Below, piece by piece: positions 21,544 to 31,493 of a stretch of 32,581 nt of DNA. The notes under the pieces were generated by a model. That model did not search any database, was not told where the DNA came from, and worked only from the letters and a program-made list of their open reading frames with translations. Made by a program: the position numbers and the translations under genes. Position 1 is the first letter of the stretch. Each line of letters begins with the position of its first letter. Origin of the DNA: Kipferlia bialata (taxonomy: Eukaryota > Fornicata); contig BDIP01000048.1 in NCBI GenBank assembly GCA_003568945.1, positions 1 to 32,581 of the forward strand, written 5' to 3'.

Positions 21544-22732
21544 TCTCCAGTAAATGCAGTTGGACGTTTTGGTACCAAGCCGCTCTATATTCAATAGTGT
21601 CTCTGGAACATATACCCGGGGTTAACATCCTTTCTGTATTACCATAAAGTTCACTCTTTCATAATCTATAAATTTGCACTATTTGAACTCAGACCTTGTC
21701 ATGTGTACGTGTGTACATGTTGTTCAACTCTATTTGTTTCCTGAACCCTTTTCCAACACTGTTCCTGTAGATGCACCTTGCATCTACTGCAAGACCTCTC
21801 TATCACGAGCTGCTGTATCGTTAGTCAGAGCAGAGTCCCCAACACATACCCTCAATCCAGTCCTGCCTGGCATTGCAGTGGTATGCAGGGACATGCCCAG
21901 CCGCAGGGAGAGGTGTGTACACTGAGCCTTAAGATTGGCTGTCCTAAATCTGACTCTATATACTTTATCACCCATCTGCCCCATCCAACCTTTCAGCCTC
22001 TCACAGGTGCAGCTGTCCCTGTGACTCGTGTGCCACAGTTGGGAGGTGAGTACGCTAGACTTGCAACCCCCCCCCCCCCCCACCACATAGTAGTATTGTG
22101 TGTGTATTGTATGTATATATAGATATACTCTATATACACTCTATATACACTCTATATTTACTCATATATTGTGTTGTTGGACTCGTATGCCACAGTTGGG
22201 AGGTGTGTATACCATATTTGCAAGGTGCCCTGCCAGGATATGTGGAGAGTATCTATGTATAGAGTGCGTTACTTTCTCCACTCCACAATATGAGTATTCC
22301 ATACTGATACCAAAGGGTCCCAATGTCCCGTGTTAGTGTTGGTTGTACACTTCCATATTTACCCTCCCCCGTCCCCTCTCATAATAGTATTGTACTTGGT
22401 GTATGTGTGTTCTATAGCATTCCCACTCCATATACACTAGGGTCTCCATTCTACGCGGTGCCTCCATGGGATTGAGGGTGCTCCCTTTTGCTTCCCACAT
22501 CCATATATGCTCTCCTCATATGCACTACATATATACGTTTATGCATATATGAGAATTACATATATATACATACATGCTCATCACTGGGTATGACAGGGGG
22601 GGGGGGAGTATTAATCCATGTCCTATTATGTACATTCTTTTCTCCTCCTCCTCCCCACTCACAGAGGTGTCAGTGACACTATCACATTACAAATACACTA
22701 GAGATATTACTGATCCTATCTCTCTCCCTCAG
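21544..22732 (+). other. Spacer between the LRR paralogues with possible short exons
   Basis: An open segment after a CTGTAG acceptor at 21771-21910 reads APCIYCKTSLSRAAV...VVCRDMPSRRER and ends at a GTGTGT donor. Another between 22006 and 22050 reads HRCSCPCDSCATVG and ends at GTGAGT. The sequence just before the first (GAACCCTTTTCC plus flank, near 21745) matches the sequence before the small gene at 28039, so this may be the equivalent 3' neighbour of paralogue A, or its relic. Nothing ties the pieces into one gene with certainty. The 5' exon of paralogue B should also lie here. An alternative, longer first exon of paralogue B could begin at 22665. Confidence 0.3.
22021..22209. repeat. Duplicated donor edge in the spacer between LRR genes
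   Basis: 22021-22050 (GACTCGTGTGCCACAGTTGG then GAG|GTGAGTA) recurs at 22177-22209 (GGACTCGTATGCCACAGTTG then GGAG|GTGTGTA). The two are separated by a C tract and TATA-rich repeats. Both keep a GT donor, which supports a real exon end at 22046. Confidence 0.85.
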
Positions 22733-25700
22733 ACTCATTCTCCTACACTAGGGAGTCTTACCGGTTTGACTACCCCTTGGCTTGAGGCGGAAATGATCAG
22801 ACTCGCAAATGGTTCCACGAAGAGTCTTACAGTACGTCTACCTGTTATGGTGTTAATTTGGATGTATATGTGAGTGTCCACGTACATCTGTGTGTGTGTG
22901 TGTGAGTGTGTGCGTGGGTGTGTTTTCATTAATAGATATATATTGTATCCATACTCTCACACACATGCCATTGTTCACTACGTATCAAGCAGTCTCCGTT
23001 TCGGCTGTGTAACAGACGAGTACATGTTGAGGCACACAACACAGGTATCCTTACATCTATGAATAATACTATTACACTATTATAAATAGTAGTATAAATA
23101 TTAACAGACGAGTACATGCTCATGCACACTGTGCAGCACAGAAGACATGTATACATACTATGCAATTACATTGGATTGATAACAAAGTGTAATTTAAGTT
23201 GACGTACCGTCAATATATGTTGGTGTACTGTATTGTATTGTGTATTCAAATGGTAGACAGTATGAATGATTGTTTCAGCCATTCACGCATATATTATGGG
23301 TATCAACTATTAGATCACTTTCACTAATCTAATCACCCCAAGGGAGTGAGTATTGTACGGGTGACTCATGGAATAAGGACAAAGCATGTGGTCGATGGCG
23401 TGCTTCAGAGGAGTGGGGGAAGGTGATATGTCATGTATCATGTGGGTATATCATATAACACTCCACCATAATCTCTATATATCACTACTTTCTTTCATAT
23501 TACCCTCACTGGTGCTATGTGTTTCATATTGTGGTATTTGCTGTTAAAGTGAAGTTTGACTAAGTGCAGGGCTCTGTTCGTGGAACCACCAATCCGTATT
23601 CAACGGCAAGTACTCGATGCATTGCCTGACCTTGTAAAATATGCTTCCAGAGTGAGTCAAAGAAGTGAATAATGTGGAACAACAAGCCTTACAGTTCTTT
23701 ACGTGATTGTGTGGAGGGTAGTGGTAGTGTTCAATACTCGGTTTTGAGCATTCTTACAACAGGCACAGACTAGGTCGTTTCTCTATGATGACAGACCCGG
23801 TTCTGAGCCCTTTCACCTCACACGCATTGTCAACCCACCTGCAAAGAGATCGATCAAAGATATCATCAAGGAACACTTTGTTAAGGGTGACGGATACAGG
23901 TATGGGCCTTGCACCTTACTTCTATATATATTTATATTACATGCTTCTTTTGGGGCACCGTCAATGTATCACCGGTGAAACATGTTATCTATGCATATAT
24001 CTATCATATCAGGTATATTACCGTATATTGTGACTCACTTCCTAGGGGAGTCTGGCGTCTTCGGCCTGAATCTCCCCTTGTGACGCTGGAGACGCTTCAG
24101 CCTGGGGTGGATCCATTCCTACACTTGAGAACTAATCTCGACACTGATGTTTCTGAAGAGGTTGACAATACTCCAATGGAACCCTCTGAGTGGACTGATG
24201 ACGAGTGGGGTTTCTGGTTCCAAACATGTGACGATAGTGCTGTAAAGGAAGCTGTGAGGCAGAGAATTAGGGGAACTGCCCATACACATTGGTTCAGCCG
24301 TATGTATCCAGTTTCGCTTTGCTCTTCATTGAAGCATACCAACCTACTTATGTCGAAATGTCACTTCCCTCTTAGTAGAGTATCCCTGGGTGACACTGGC
24401 ATTTTGCAACTTGTAACAGCCCTTCCTCAGCTATGTGGTATCCACACGGTATGTGTCAATATATGTAAAGTATATCTATATATGAAGTGTATTCCATGTA
24501 TACTGTGTCTCTACATCTCTCTACTTCCATCTACCTACCCTCTTTAGAGCAATGCACATAATCTTTACTACCATCGGAGTCCGTTTGTGACCTTATCGCC
24601 ACACCGTTGCATCTTTACTCATCCACAGCTTTCGCTTATGCACAACAGGATTGGAGATGTGGGAGCAGTAGCTCTAGCACAGACGCTGCATCACATGAGA
24701 GACCTCACATATGTACGTCCAAAACGACGTTTGTTCTCTGATTCTGTTGTGTCTTCTCTTTGTAAATGTAAACTCTCTATCAGTAATGCAGCGAGTCTGG
24801 ATATACACTATCTTACGATAGCTTGGACTCCATGGAAACAATATCGGGGACATTGGTGCTGTTGCTCTTGGCGAGGCTGTCTTGGATCATCAGAGTCTAA
24901 AGCAGGCAAGTCTCTTGTATATTGACAAGTATATGCAGTTTCCACTCCAATGTGGAGAGCCTGTCCTTATCTTTCCATGTGACTCATCCTCAGGTCTGGC
25001 TGACTCGGAATCAAGTTACTGATAGTGGTGCGATGTCTCTGATTAGTATACTTGGAGGCTCAGTTGGACAGGTAACGCCTTCTTCTGTCAGAACCACATG
25101 ATAATCGATGGAGTGTAGTATATCTACTGAGTATACTCCCCATATACTTGTCTCATCCTCAGATCTGTCTGACTGATAACCATATTAGCCAACCAGTGTT
25201 GGGCAGAATCCGAAGGATCACTCGGAGAGAGGCTGCTTCGGCAAGGTCTCTGAATGAAGGCAGCCTATCCACTGATATCCAAGAACTCTGTTGTGATATC
25301 TCAGCAGAGCCATGGACCAAGAACCAGATGGTCGAATGGCTGAACAGTTGCAACGTACCAACTGTGCGTGCAGCCGTGGAGTCGTGCTTCAACTTGAAGT
25401 GGCCTACGGTATACTCATATATAGAGTTGATGGATATATGATCATAATTCGACATATGTCTGAAAGACAATTACGCTGCCACCACTCACACTCAGCTCTA
25501 TCTAGGTCAGAGGGATCTGAGGGATGGAGACGTAATTCCCTTCTTCTCTGTTCTGCCCAGACTGTGCAAGTTACTGCAGAAGACCAAGATGTCGTACTGT
25601 TACTATGCTAAGAGCCGTCAACCATGTATTCAAGAGGTATCAATGCCATAGTGTATCTATTGTATGGCCAGTATCAGTTCTGATCTAAGAGTGTGTATGT

Positions 25701-27951
25701 GAACTTGTACGTTGCAGCTACACACTCCACACGAGCTTCTAAATGTCAGATAAGACTGGAACACAACCAGATAGGAGACAGTGGGGCTATAGCTCTCGCC
25801 CAGGCCCTTCCATTCATGTTCCATTTGTCAGTGGTATGTAGGTGTCGTAATTGTATGTTAAAGTAGTTAATCCTGTTACAGTTATAGAAATCTCATGTAT
25901 CAGGTGAGACTCCATGGGAACAGTATTGGAGACAAGGGATTCCTTGCTCTTGCACGTGCTATCTCGAGTCACAAGGCCCTCACCAGGGTGAGATCAAGCA
26001 CTATACTGCTTCCCGTTGCCTCTATTGTGTGACACATTGTATGTGTAATTTGCCACCACTCTACCTTGACCCCTTTCTTTGACCATAGGTATACATATCG
26101 CCCATGAACATGACTGACGGTGCGGCCAAGGCATTTGTACAGAGCCTTGGAGAGTCTGTGGAAAAGGTTGGTGAATGGTATTGTGACTCTTGGTCATAAT
26201 AGTCCTCTATCCCATTTCACTTCTAGGTCTGCCTCTTTGGGTCGGGTATCAACACGGTGCTCATCCGACTGATGAATGAGGCTGTTTCTACCCTAATGGT
26301 GTCTAGGCGTACTGCTGTTGATGGTGTTGCAGCTGATAGTGATCACACGCCAGGGACGGAGACTGTGGAGAGAGAGGGTGTGGTTGGGCAGGCCACCATA
26401 GACACATCTCCAGCCTCACTAGCTCTAGACGCCACCCTGGCCAGAGCGGCTTTCAGGCAGGGCATGTATGGCATGAGTAGCTTATTTGGCAGGCTCTCGG
26501 TCTCTGTGGCTAGAGGGAGAGACGTCGTACTGAAGAGACCCAGAGAGAGTGCAGTCCGAGACGTGTCTAGTGAGGCGCTAGAGGTCACATGCCACTCTTC
26601 TAGGTCTCATGCTCTGAAGCGTCTTGCGTCACCAGCCAAGCGGAGACCACTCATGTCACGTACTTGCCTATTGACAGAGGTAGATCCATTTGATGGAGGT
26701 GTCAACGACCCATTTGAGGGAGGGGAGGATCCTTTCCAGGAGATTGATGAGATCAAGTATGTGTGGTGCCCAAGCCGGCATTGTGTTGGAAGTGGAGATC
26801 CCTTTGAAGAGATGGATCCGTTTCTGGGAGATGGGGACCCATTCAGAGAGGACGATCCATTTGAGGAGGTGGACACTGCACACCTTGGGATACATGATCC
26901 ATACTATGGCTCAACACAGAGGATACCAACTCTCGATTGGGATGAGGTAGATCCTTTCTTGGGTGATGCGACCCCGCTAGGTACAGAGTTGGATCCCTTT
27001 GCTGATGGCTATGGTACTGTTGCTGAGCCAGAGTGTCTGGACATCTCTGACGATGATGTACACATTACTGAGAGTGTGGGTCAGGACACTGGTGTGAAGG
27101 GCCCTCACTCGGAGAGAGTACACGCGGTAGAAGGTACTACCCTAGCACCAGTGGATGCATCACAGACGCTTGATGGGATTGGTGAGACTATGGATGGAGA
27201 GACTGAGGTTGACATCCTTCGCTCACTGCTGGCTACCAAGGACACTGAGGCTGTTGCTCTGCGCTCGCAACTCTCCACCAGTACCCAAGAGGTAGCGTCT
27301 CTACACGCACAGGTTGCCTCTCTTCACGCCAAGATGACCTCTCTTCAGCAGTCCCACACTGCTACTCTGGAGACCAGTCACCAGCAGTACCTCCAGATGC
27401 AGCAGTTATACTTGATGCAGGGGAAGAGTACTACTCAGGAGAGGCAGAGAGTGATGGGTCTCACAGAGAAGTGCCGTTCCCAGCAGACAGAGATAGATAG
27501 TCTGCGGTCTCAAGTTGCTGTCGAGACCAAGCGATCTGCCTCGCTGCAGTCAGATCTTCAGGGTAGAGACCTCCAGATATCGTCGTTGTAAACCACAGTG
27601 AAGGAGCTTCAGGACACCCACACTGCGGCATTGCAGGCGAAGGACCAGCAGTATCAGAGCATGGAACAGGGGTTTGCGACAGCTCTACAAGAGAGAGACC
27701 AGCAGTACACTGCTTTGGACCAAGTGCTAGAGGAGCAGAAGGCCAAGTCTATTAAGGCTAAGCAGAGACGGAGACAGGCACTGGCAGAGGTGGAGAGACT
27801 GCGTACACTGCTGTCTGAGGTTGAGGGTCAGAACCTCATAGACACCATCCCTCTTGATCTGGATGAGGACCAGTACTCTGAGTCAGTGGGAGAGGAAGAG
27901 GGAGTGGGAGAGGGAGAGGGAGAGGGAGGGGGCGATTTGGAGATGGCCTGA
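22733..27951 (+). CDS. LRR-DPF-coiled-coil protein 2 (tandem paralogue B), with an in-frame stop near the C terminus
   Basis: Exons: 22733-22831, 23343-23422, 23570-23651, 23763-23899, 24046-24448, 24629-24712, 24822-24905, 24994-25071, 25163-25408, 25511-25636, 25750-25833, 25904-25987, 26089-26166, 26227-27951. Same architecture as paralogue A: N-terminal region (ALFVEPPIRIQRQVLDALPD), W module (EWTDDEWGFWFQTC), LRRs 1-4, second W module (PWTKNQMVEWLNSC), LRRs 5-8, nine DPF motifs, coiled coil and the tail NLIDTIPLDLDEDQ. A TAA at 27589-27591 interrupts the last exon where paralogue A has CAA. The frame then continues for 120 codons, still closely similar to A, to TGA at 27949. It is either truncated by about 10 percent, read through, or newly decayed. 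The intron after LRR3 (24906) starts with GC, not GT. The first coding exon is not identified. Confidence 0.83.
23010..23140. repeat. Duplicated donor edge in LRR gene 2
   Basis: TAACAGACGAGTACATGTTG plus GGCACACAACACAG|GTATCC (23010-23045) recurs at 23102-23140 as TAACAGACGAGTACATGCTC plus a diverged end. It suggests an additional exon of paralogue B ending at 23043, between the first two listed. Its acceptor could not be placed. Confidence 0.7.
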
Positions 27952-28038
27952 ACGGCAGTATATCCGTGACTTATGGTTGATAGACATACCTCCATTGTTT
28001 TTGCGTCTTGAACCCTTTTCCCACACCGTTTTCGTCCA

Positions 28039-28358
28039 ATGATTGACTCCAATCTTGCCTCTCTTCTCATAGCAATGCAGTGTGGTGTTGTTGCCCTGCT
28101 CTGTGCCTTGGCACTCTGCATATGCACCACATGCCCGCCTGGAGGCCCAGCAGACCCGAGTGAGAACGGTGAGTGGCAATATACTACTCTGTATGTGTTG
28201 GAGTATTGTAGACTCCATATGTCTCTCCATCCCACTACCTTGTACTATACAGTCGTCTCTCCCTCAATATACATACCGGGGGCTTAATGTGATTAGCTGG
28301 ATGGCAGGGGCACCTACTATTGTGACTGTTGTTAGCATATGGGTACCAGTTACGCCTA

Positions 28359-28396
<38 letters not shown>

Positions 28397-28444
28397 CCCA
28401 GCTTCACTACCCTCTGGGTACCATCAGCCATGGACACACACAGG
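28039..28444 (+). CDS. Possible small single-pass membrane protein
   Basis: An ATG at 28039 opens MIDSNLASLLIAMQCGVV followed by ALLCALALCICTTC, a strong hydrophobic helix with a Cys-rich end, then PPGGPADPSEN before a GTGAGT donor (exon 28039-28168). A likely second exon follows a CT microsatellite and CCCAG acceptor at 28401. Joined in phase it reads ASLPSGYHQPWTHT and ends about 18 residues later. A different phase would read LHYPLGTISHGHTQVGYPDL to a TAA at 28468, which would need another exon between. It sits directly downstream of LRR gene 2, with flanking similarity to the region downstream of LRR gene 1. The family is not recognised. Confidence 0.4.
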
Positions 28445-28525
28445 TTGGCTATCCTGACCTGGTATTAATGCCTTAATACACACACATATATGAATAACAT
28501 AGAAAGTGTACCAAACAGTGATGAA

Positions 28526-28957
28526 CTAACGTAATATCCAAATCTTCCTCACCTGTACGGCAATTGCGCCTCCCAGCTGGTAGTAGTCTCTCTCTCTCTC
28601 CTCCTCTATCCGCTCCTTCTCCTGAGGGGTTGCTGCATAGTAATCCGCAGAATCATCCCCTCTCTCCCCTTCTCTCTCCCTCTCCGAATTGAGTGAGGAT
28701 AGCTGGAGAGGACCTTTCTCACCCCCTGCCCCTCTAGACGTTCTCACAGCATAGGATGCAGACGGTGATGAGAATGGGTTGTATACAGGTCCAATGTCTA
28801 GATGGTCCTGTGAAGCTGTGGCCCCCATGCCCTTGGTGTCAGCAACCCAGTCATCATCCTAGGGGTTAGTGATATATATAGGTACATGTAGAGAGAGAGG
28901 GGGGGGGGAGGCCCCATCCCGTTTGTGTCAGCCACCCAGTGATCGTGAGTGATGAGG

Positions 28958-28988
<31 letters not shown>

Positions 28989-31290
28989 TATCGACGTTAC
29001 CTGTCCTTCCACTATGAGTCTCAGCACAGTCTTTGCAGTGGCCAGGTCAGCTAAGAGTGAGGGGGTATGTATACACATTTGTCTATGTATACATATATAT
29101 ATAGAGAGAGAGAGAGAGTGTGTGTGTGTCAACAATAGCCAAAGTCAGCTGGGGATAAGGGATATACATATGTGAATATATGAATAGAGAGAGGGAGAGA
29201 GAGAGAGAGGGAGAGAGACCACATCTTTAGATCAGTGAAGCACATGAAAGAAAACACAACACTCCCATATGATAAGAGCATATGATTCCAACAGGTACAG
29301 CTACACATACTATACCCCACCTGTCTCATAAACTGGCACATGCGGGTATCCAGAGCTTCCATAATCCCTAAGTATTAGAATAGAGCAACGACAAATATTT
29401 ATTATAGCTATCCCTAGGTGTGAGAACAATACAAATACAAACATGCATTTCTAGTTTCGGCATTACTAAGACACCATAAATACTCCTCTGCATCCTATGT
29501 CACACTGTAATATTCTGAAAGGAAGGGAAGGGAGCAACACGTACTTGTCCAGGGCGAGAATGGCAACAATAGGATCCAACTTGGACACTGGAAATACAAC
29601 CTAGGGGTTAGGGGGGGGGGGGAAGAAAGGAAAAGGAAAAACTTACGAATAGAGACAGCAATCTTTAATCAAAAGAGAACAATAATACATTAACCCTTGA
29701 TACATGCAGTACCTGATAGAGAACTATATCTAACAATTATTAATATGTATCCAAGTACCTGGTACAGGTCCCGTGTCACGTCCTCTTCCCTCTCGATAGC
29801 AGACCTGGAGACATAAGCATAAGTGACAAAACAGATATCACACAGGGAAGAGTCTAACACCGAGAATTGGAATGTGATATTGTTAACATACCATGTGCTC
29901 CTGGCAATCACTGTCCTGAAACAAATGTAGTAGAATAGAACAATTTAATACAGTACATATCGGCCCTACCTTGTGTTTCTGTCAATGACAATCCTGGAAC
30001 ACAAGTAAATAGAGAATTGTATGGTGTGGTAAAACACAATACTATATACCTCGTGTTTCTGTCAATGACCATCCTCAAACATATACATTTCAAATATTAT
30101 AGGATAATATCATGGTTATACCTTGTGTTCCTGTCAATGACCATCCGCCTCTCCTTCTTCCTGACCCGGATGGCATCCAGGGAGTTGGACAGGATCTCGT
30201 GTCTAGAGTTAGAGGGTATGGAGTATATATGTATGTCTATACATATATGTATAAATATATATATGTATAGACGAGTGAAGAATATCTGACCCGGATGGCA
30301 TCCAGCGAGTTGGACAGGATCTCGTGCCTAAGGTAAATAGTATATATACACTATATGTAGATATGTAGATTCTACTCTTATCAATATCTGACATCTGATG
30401 GCATCGAGGAAGTTGGACAGCATCTCAAGCCAGGAGACATATTCATATCAATGTATATATGGGTATATATATATATATGGGTATATATATGGGCAAGACC
30501 TCACCTTGACAGTTTGTATGGTAGCTCAGGTGGCTTGTGGCGGCTATTGACTGGTGAGTGAAGGTCACTGCAAGTTAGTATGATTCCGGTATACAATAAT
30601 AGTGTTTGACACTCCCATTGGGAAGAGGTGACGAAGAGGATAGAGGGTGAGAGAGAGAGAGAGACATGATCCATACCTATGGGCCGGGGAGTGTGCCACA
30701 TAGTGGATGATCCTGGGAGTCAGAGGGGCTACAGACACGTATATACAAACACTTGGAAACACTGCAAGGACATCATATATGTATGTATACACATTGGTTT
30801 GAGGTACCCATGAGTATGTCGAAAGATTACATTCATACACTTGTGGGAATTGAATACATACATGTATATATATGAATACCTTGGCTTGAGGTACATGATG
30901 GCCGAGAACGCTGGGATGCGGGAGGTCATGTGCTCAAGGCTCTGGGGTCAGGTTCAACTCTAACTAGGCTTAGAATCATACACTTCAATATCTCCCCTCC
31001 ACTATCAGAAGAATAAGTCCATCCACGTACTCTATAATGGGCACAGTGTGTCTATCATCTGAAGCATGACAAACCTTCTCTCTAATCTCCCTCTCTCTAT
31101 ATATATGTACATATACATATACACATACACACGTATATACCTTCAGAGTGAGGACTGCATTGTCTGACACGTGAAGACATTCTCTCTCTCTCTCTCTCTC
31201 TCTCAAAATACATACATACATACCCAAATACAAATATATATGTAATATATACCTTGAAAGTGAGGACTGCATCGTCTGACAACGTGAATT
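28526..31290 (-). CDS. Unidentified conserved-looking protein, at least 13 exons, with a micro-exon series
   Basis: Exons: about 31253-31282 (LSDDAVLTFK; 5' part unresolved), 30880-30941, 30677-30712, 30505-30543, 30122-30202, 30050-30073, 29970-29993, 29892-29915, 29759-29804, 29545-29600, 29321-29367, 29001-29050, 28526-28858. All phases agree, giving about 283 residues plus an unknown N terminus. It reads SLEHMTSRIPAFSAIMYLKP, RIIHYVAHSPAH, RHKPPELPYKLSRHEILSNS, LDAIRVRKKERR, then DRNTR-type units, SAIEREEDVTRDLYQ, VSKLDPIVAILALDK and DLATAKTVLRLIVEGQ, and ends in a disordered, charged tail. The even hydrophobic pattern suggests a folded, helical, conserved protein, but I cannot name it. 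The last exon either ends at TAG 28526 or is spliced at 28553. No signal peptide or membrane helix. It converges on the 28039 gene. Confidence 0.7.
28821..28954. repeat. Duplicated acceptor edge of the last exon of the 28.5 kb gene
   Basis: 28821-28865, the start of the last exon (DDDWVADTKGMG), recurs in decayed form at 28911-28954, where it still reads DHWVADTNGMG. The copies are separated by a GA and G-tract spacer. A GA microsatellite follows. Confidence 0.85.
29892..30145 (-). repeat. Series of 24-nt micro-exons copied from an exon 3' end
   Basis: The last 24 nt of exon 30122-30202 (MVIDRNTR) recur at 30050-30073 (MVIDRNTR), 29970-29993 (IVIDRNTR) and 29892-29915 (TVIARSTW). Each is bounded by an AG acceptor and a GT donor and is 24 nt long with the same phase, so any or all can be included without a frameshift. 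Divergence rises with distance from the parent exon. Spacing is about 75-80 bp. The most distant one joins in frame to SAIEREEDV. Confidence 0.85.
30160..30432. repeat. Three copies of an acceptor-side exon edge (HEILSNSLDAIR)
   Basis: The true exon start at 30160-30204 is repeated at 30287-30333 with few changes (HEILSNSLDAIRVR) and at 30394-30432 in more decayed form (EMLSNFLDAIR). The middle copy keeps a TTAG acceptor. The intervening sequence is TATA-rich. Confidence 0.9.
31140..31290. repeat. Duplicated donor edge of the 5'-most recognised exon (28.5-31.3 kb gene)
   Basis: 31251-31280 and 31140-31170 share CTT...AGTGAGGACTGCAT.GTCTGACA. On the minus strand both end AAG|GTATAT. The outer one reads LSDDAVLTFK, the inner one VSDNAVLTLK. 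CT/GA microsatellite lies between them. Confidence 0.85.
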
Positions 31291-31340
31291 ATTCCCTCTC
31301 CCCCCCCCCCCGGTTTGTATCACTATTTATGTCTCACCCT

Positions 31341-31493
31341 CCAGGACAGCTCCCTCGTCAACGCCATTATAGTTACTTTATATGTATATGTATATATGTA
31401 TACAGTGATCAATAGTATGTATTGTACTGATTACTATGTACTGTATCACTCTATATACATCTCACTCTCCAGGACAGCTCCCTCGTCAACGCC
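31341..31493. repeat. Duplicated acceptor edge of the first pentapeptide exon
   Basis: CTCCAG|GACAGCTCCCTCGT plus CAACGCC occurs at 31339-31365 and, as the true exon start, at 31467-31493, 128 bp apart. The first copy runs into an unrelated ATTATAG tail. Confidence 0.95.

Noticed and set aside
24300-24375. Intron with GTATGT...CTCTTAG in LRR gene 2
   Set aside because: Removing it (76 nt) puts the next exon out of frame, whereas reading through keeps one open frame into the LRR. I kept it as exon and reported the oddity.
27589-27591. TAA read as glutamine (alternative code)
   Set aside because: TAA and TAG close other genes here (for example TAG at 21541-21543 and 14685-14687), so one TAA opposite CAA in a paralogue is better explained as a point change.
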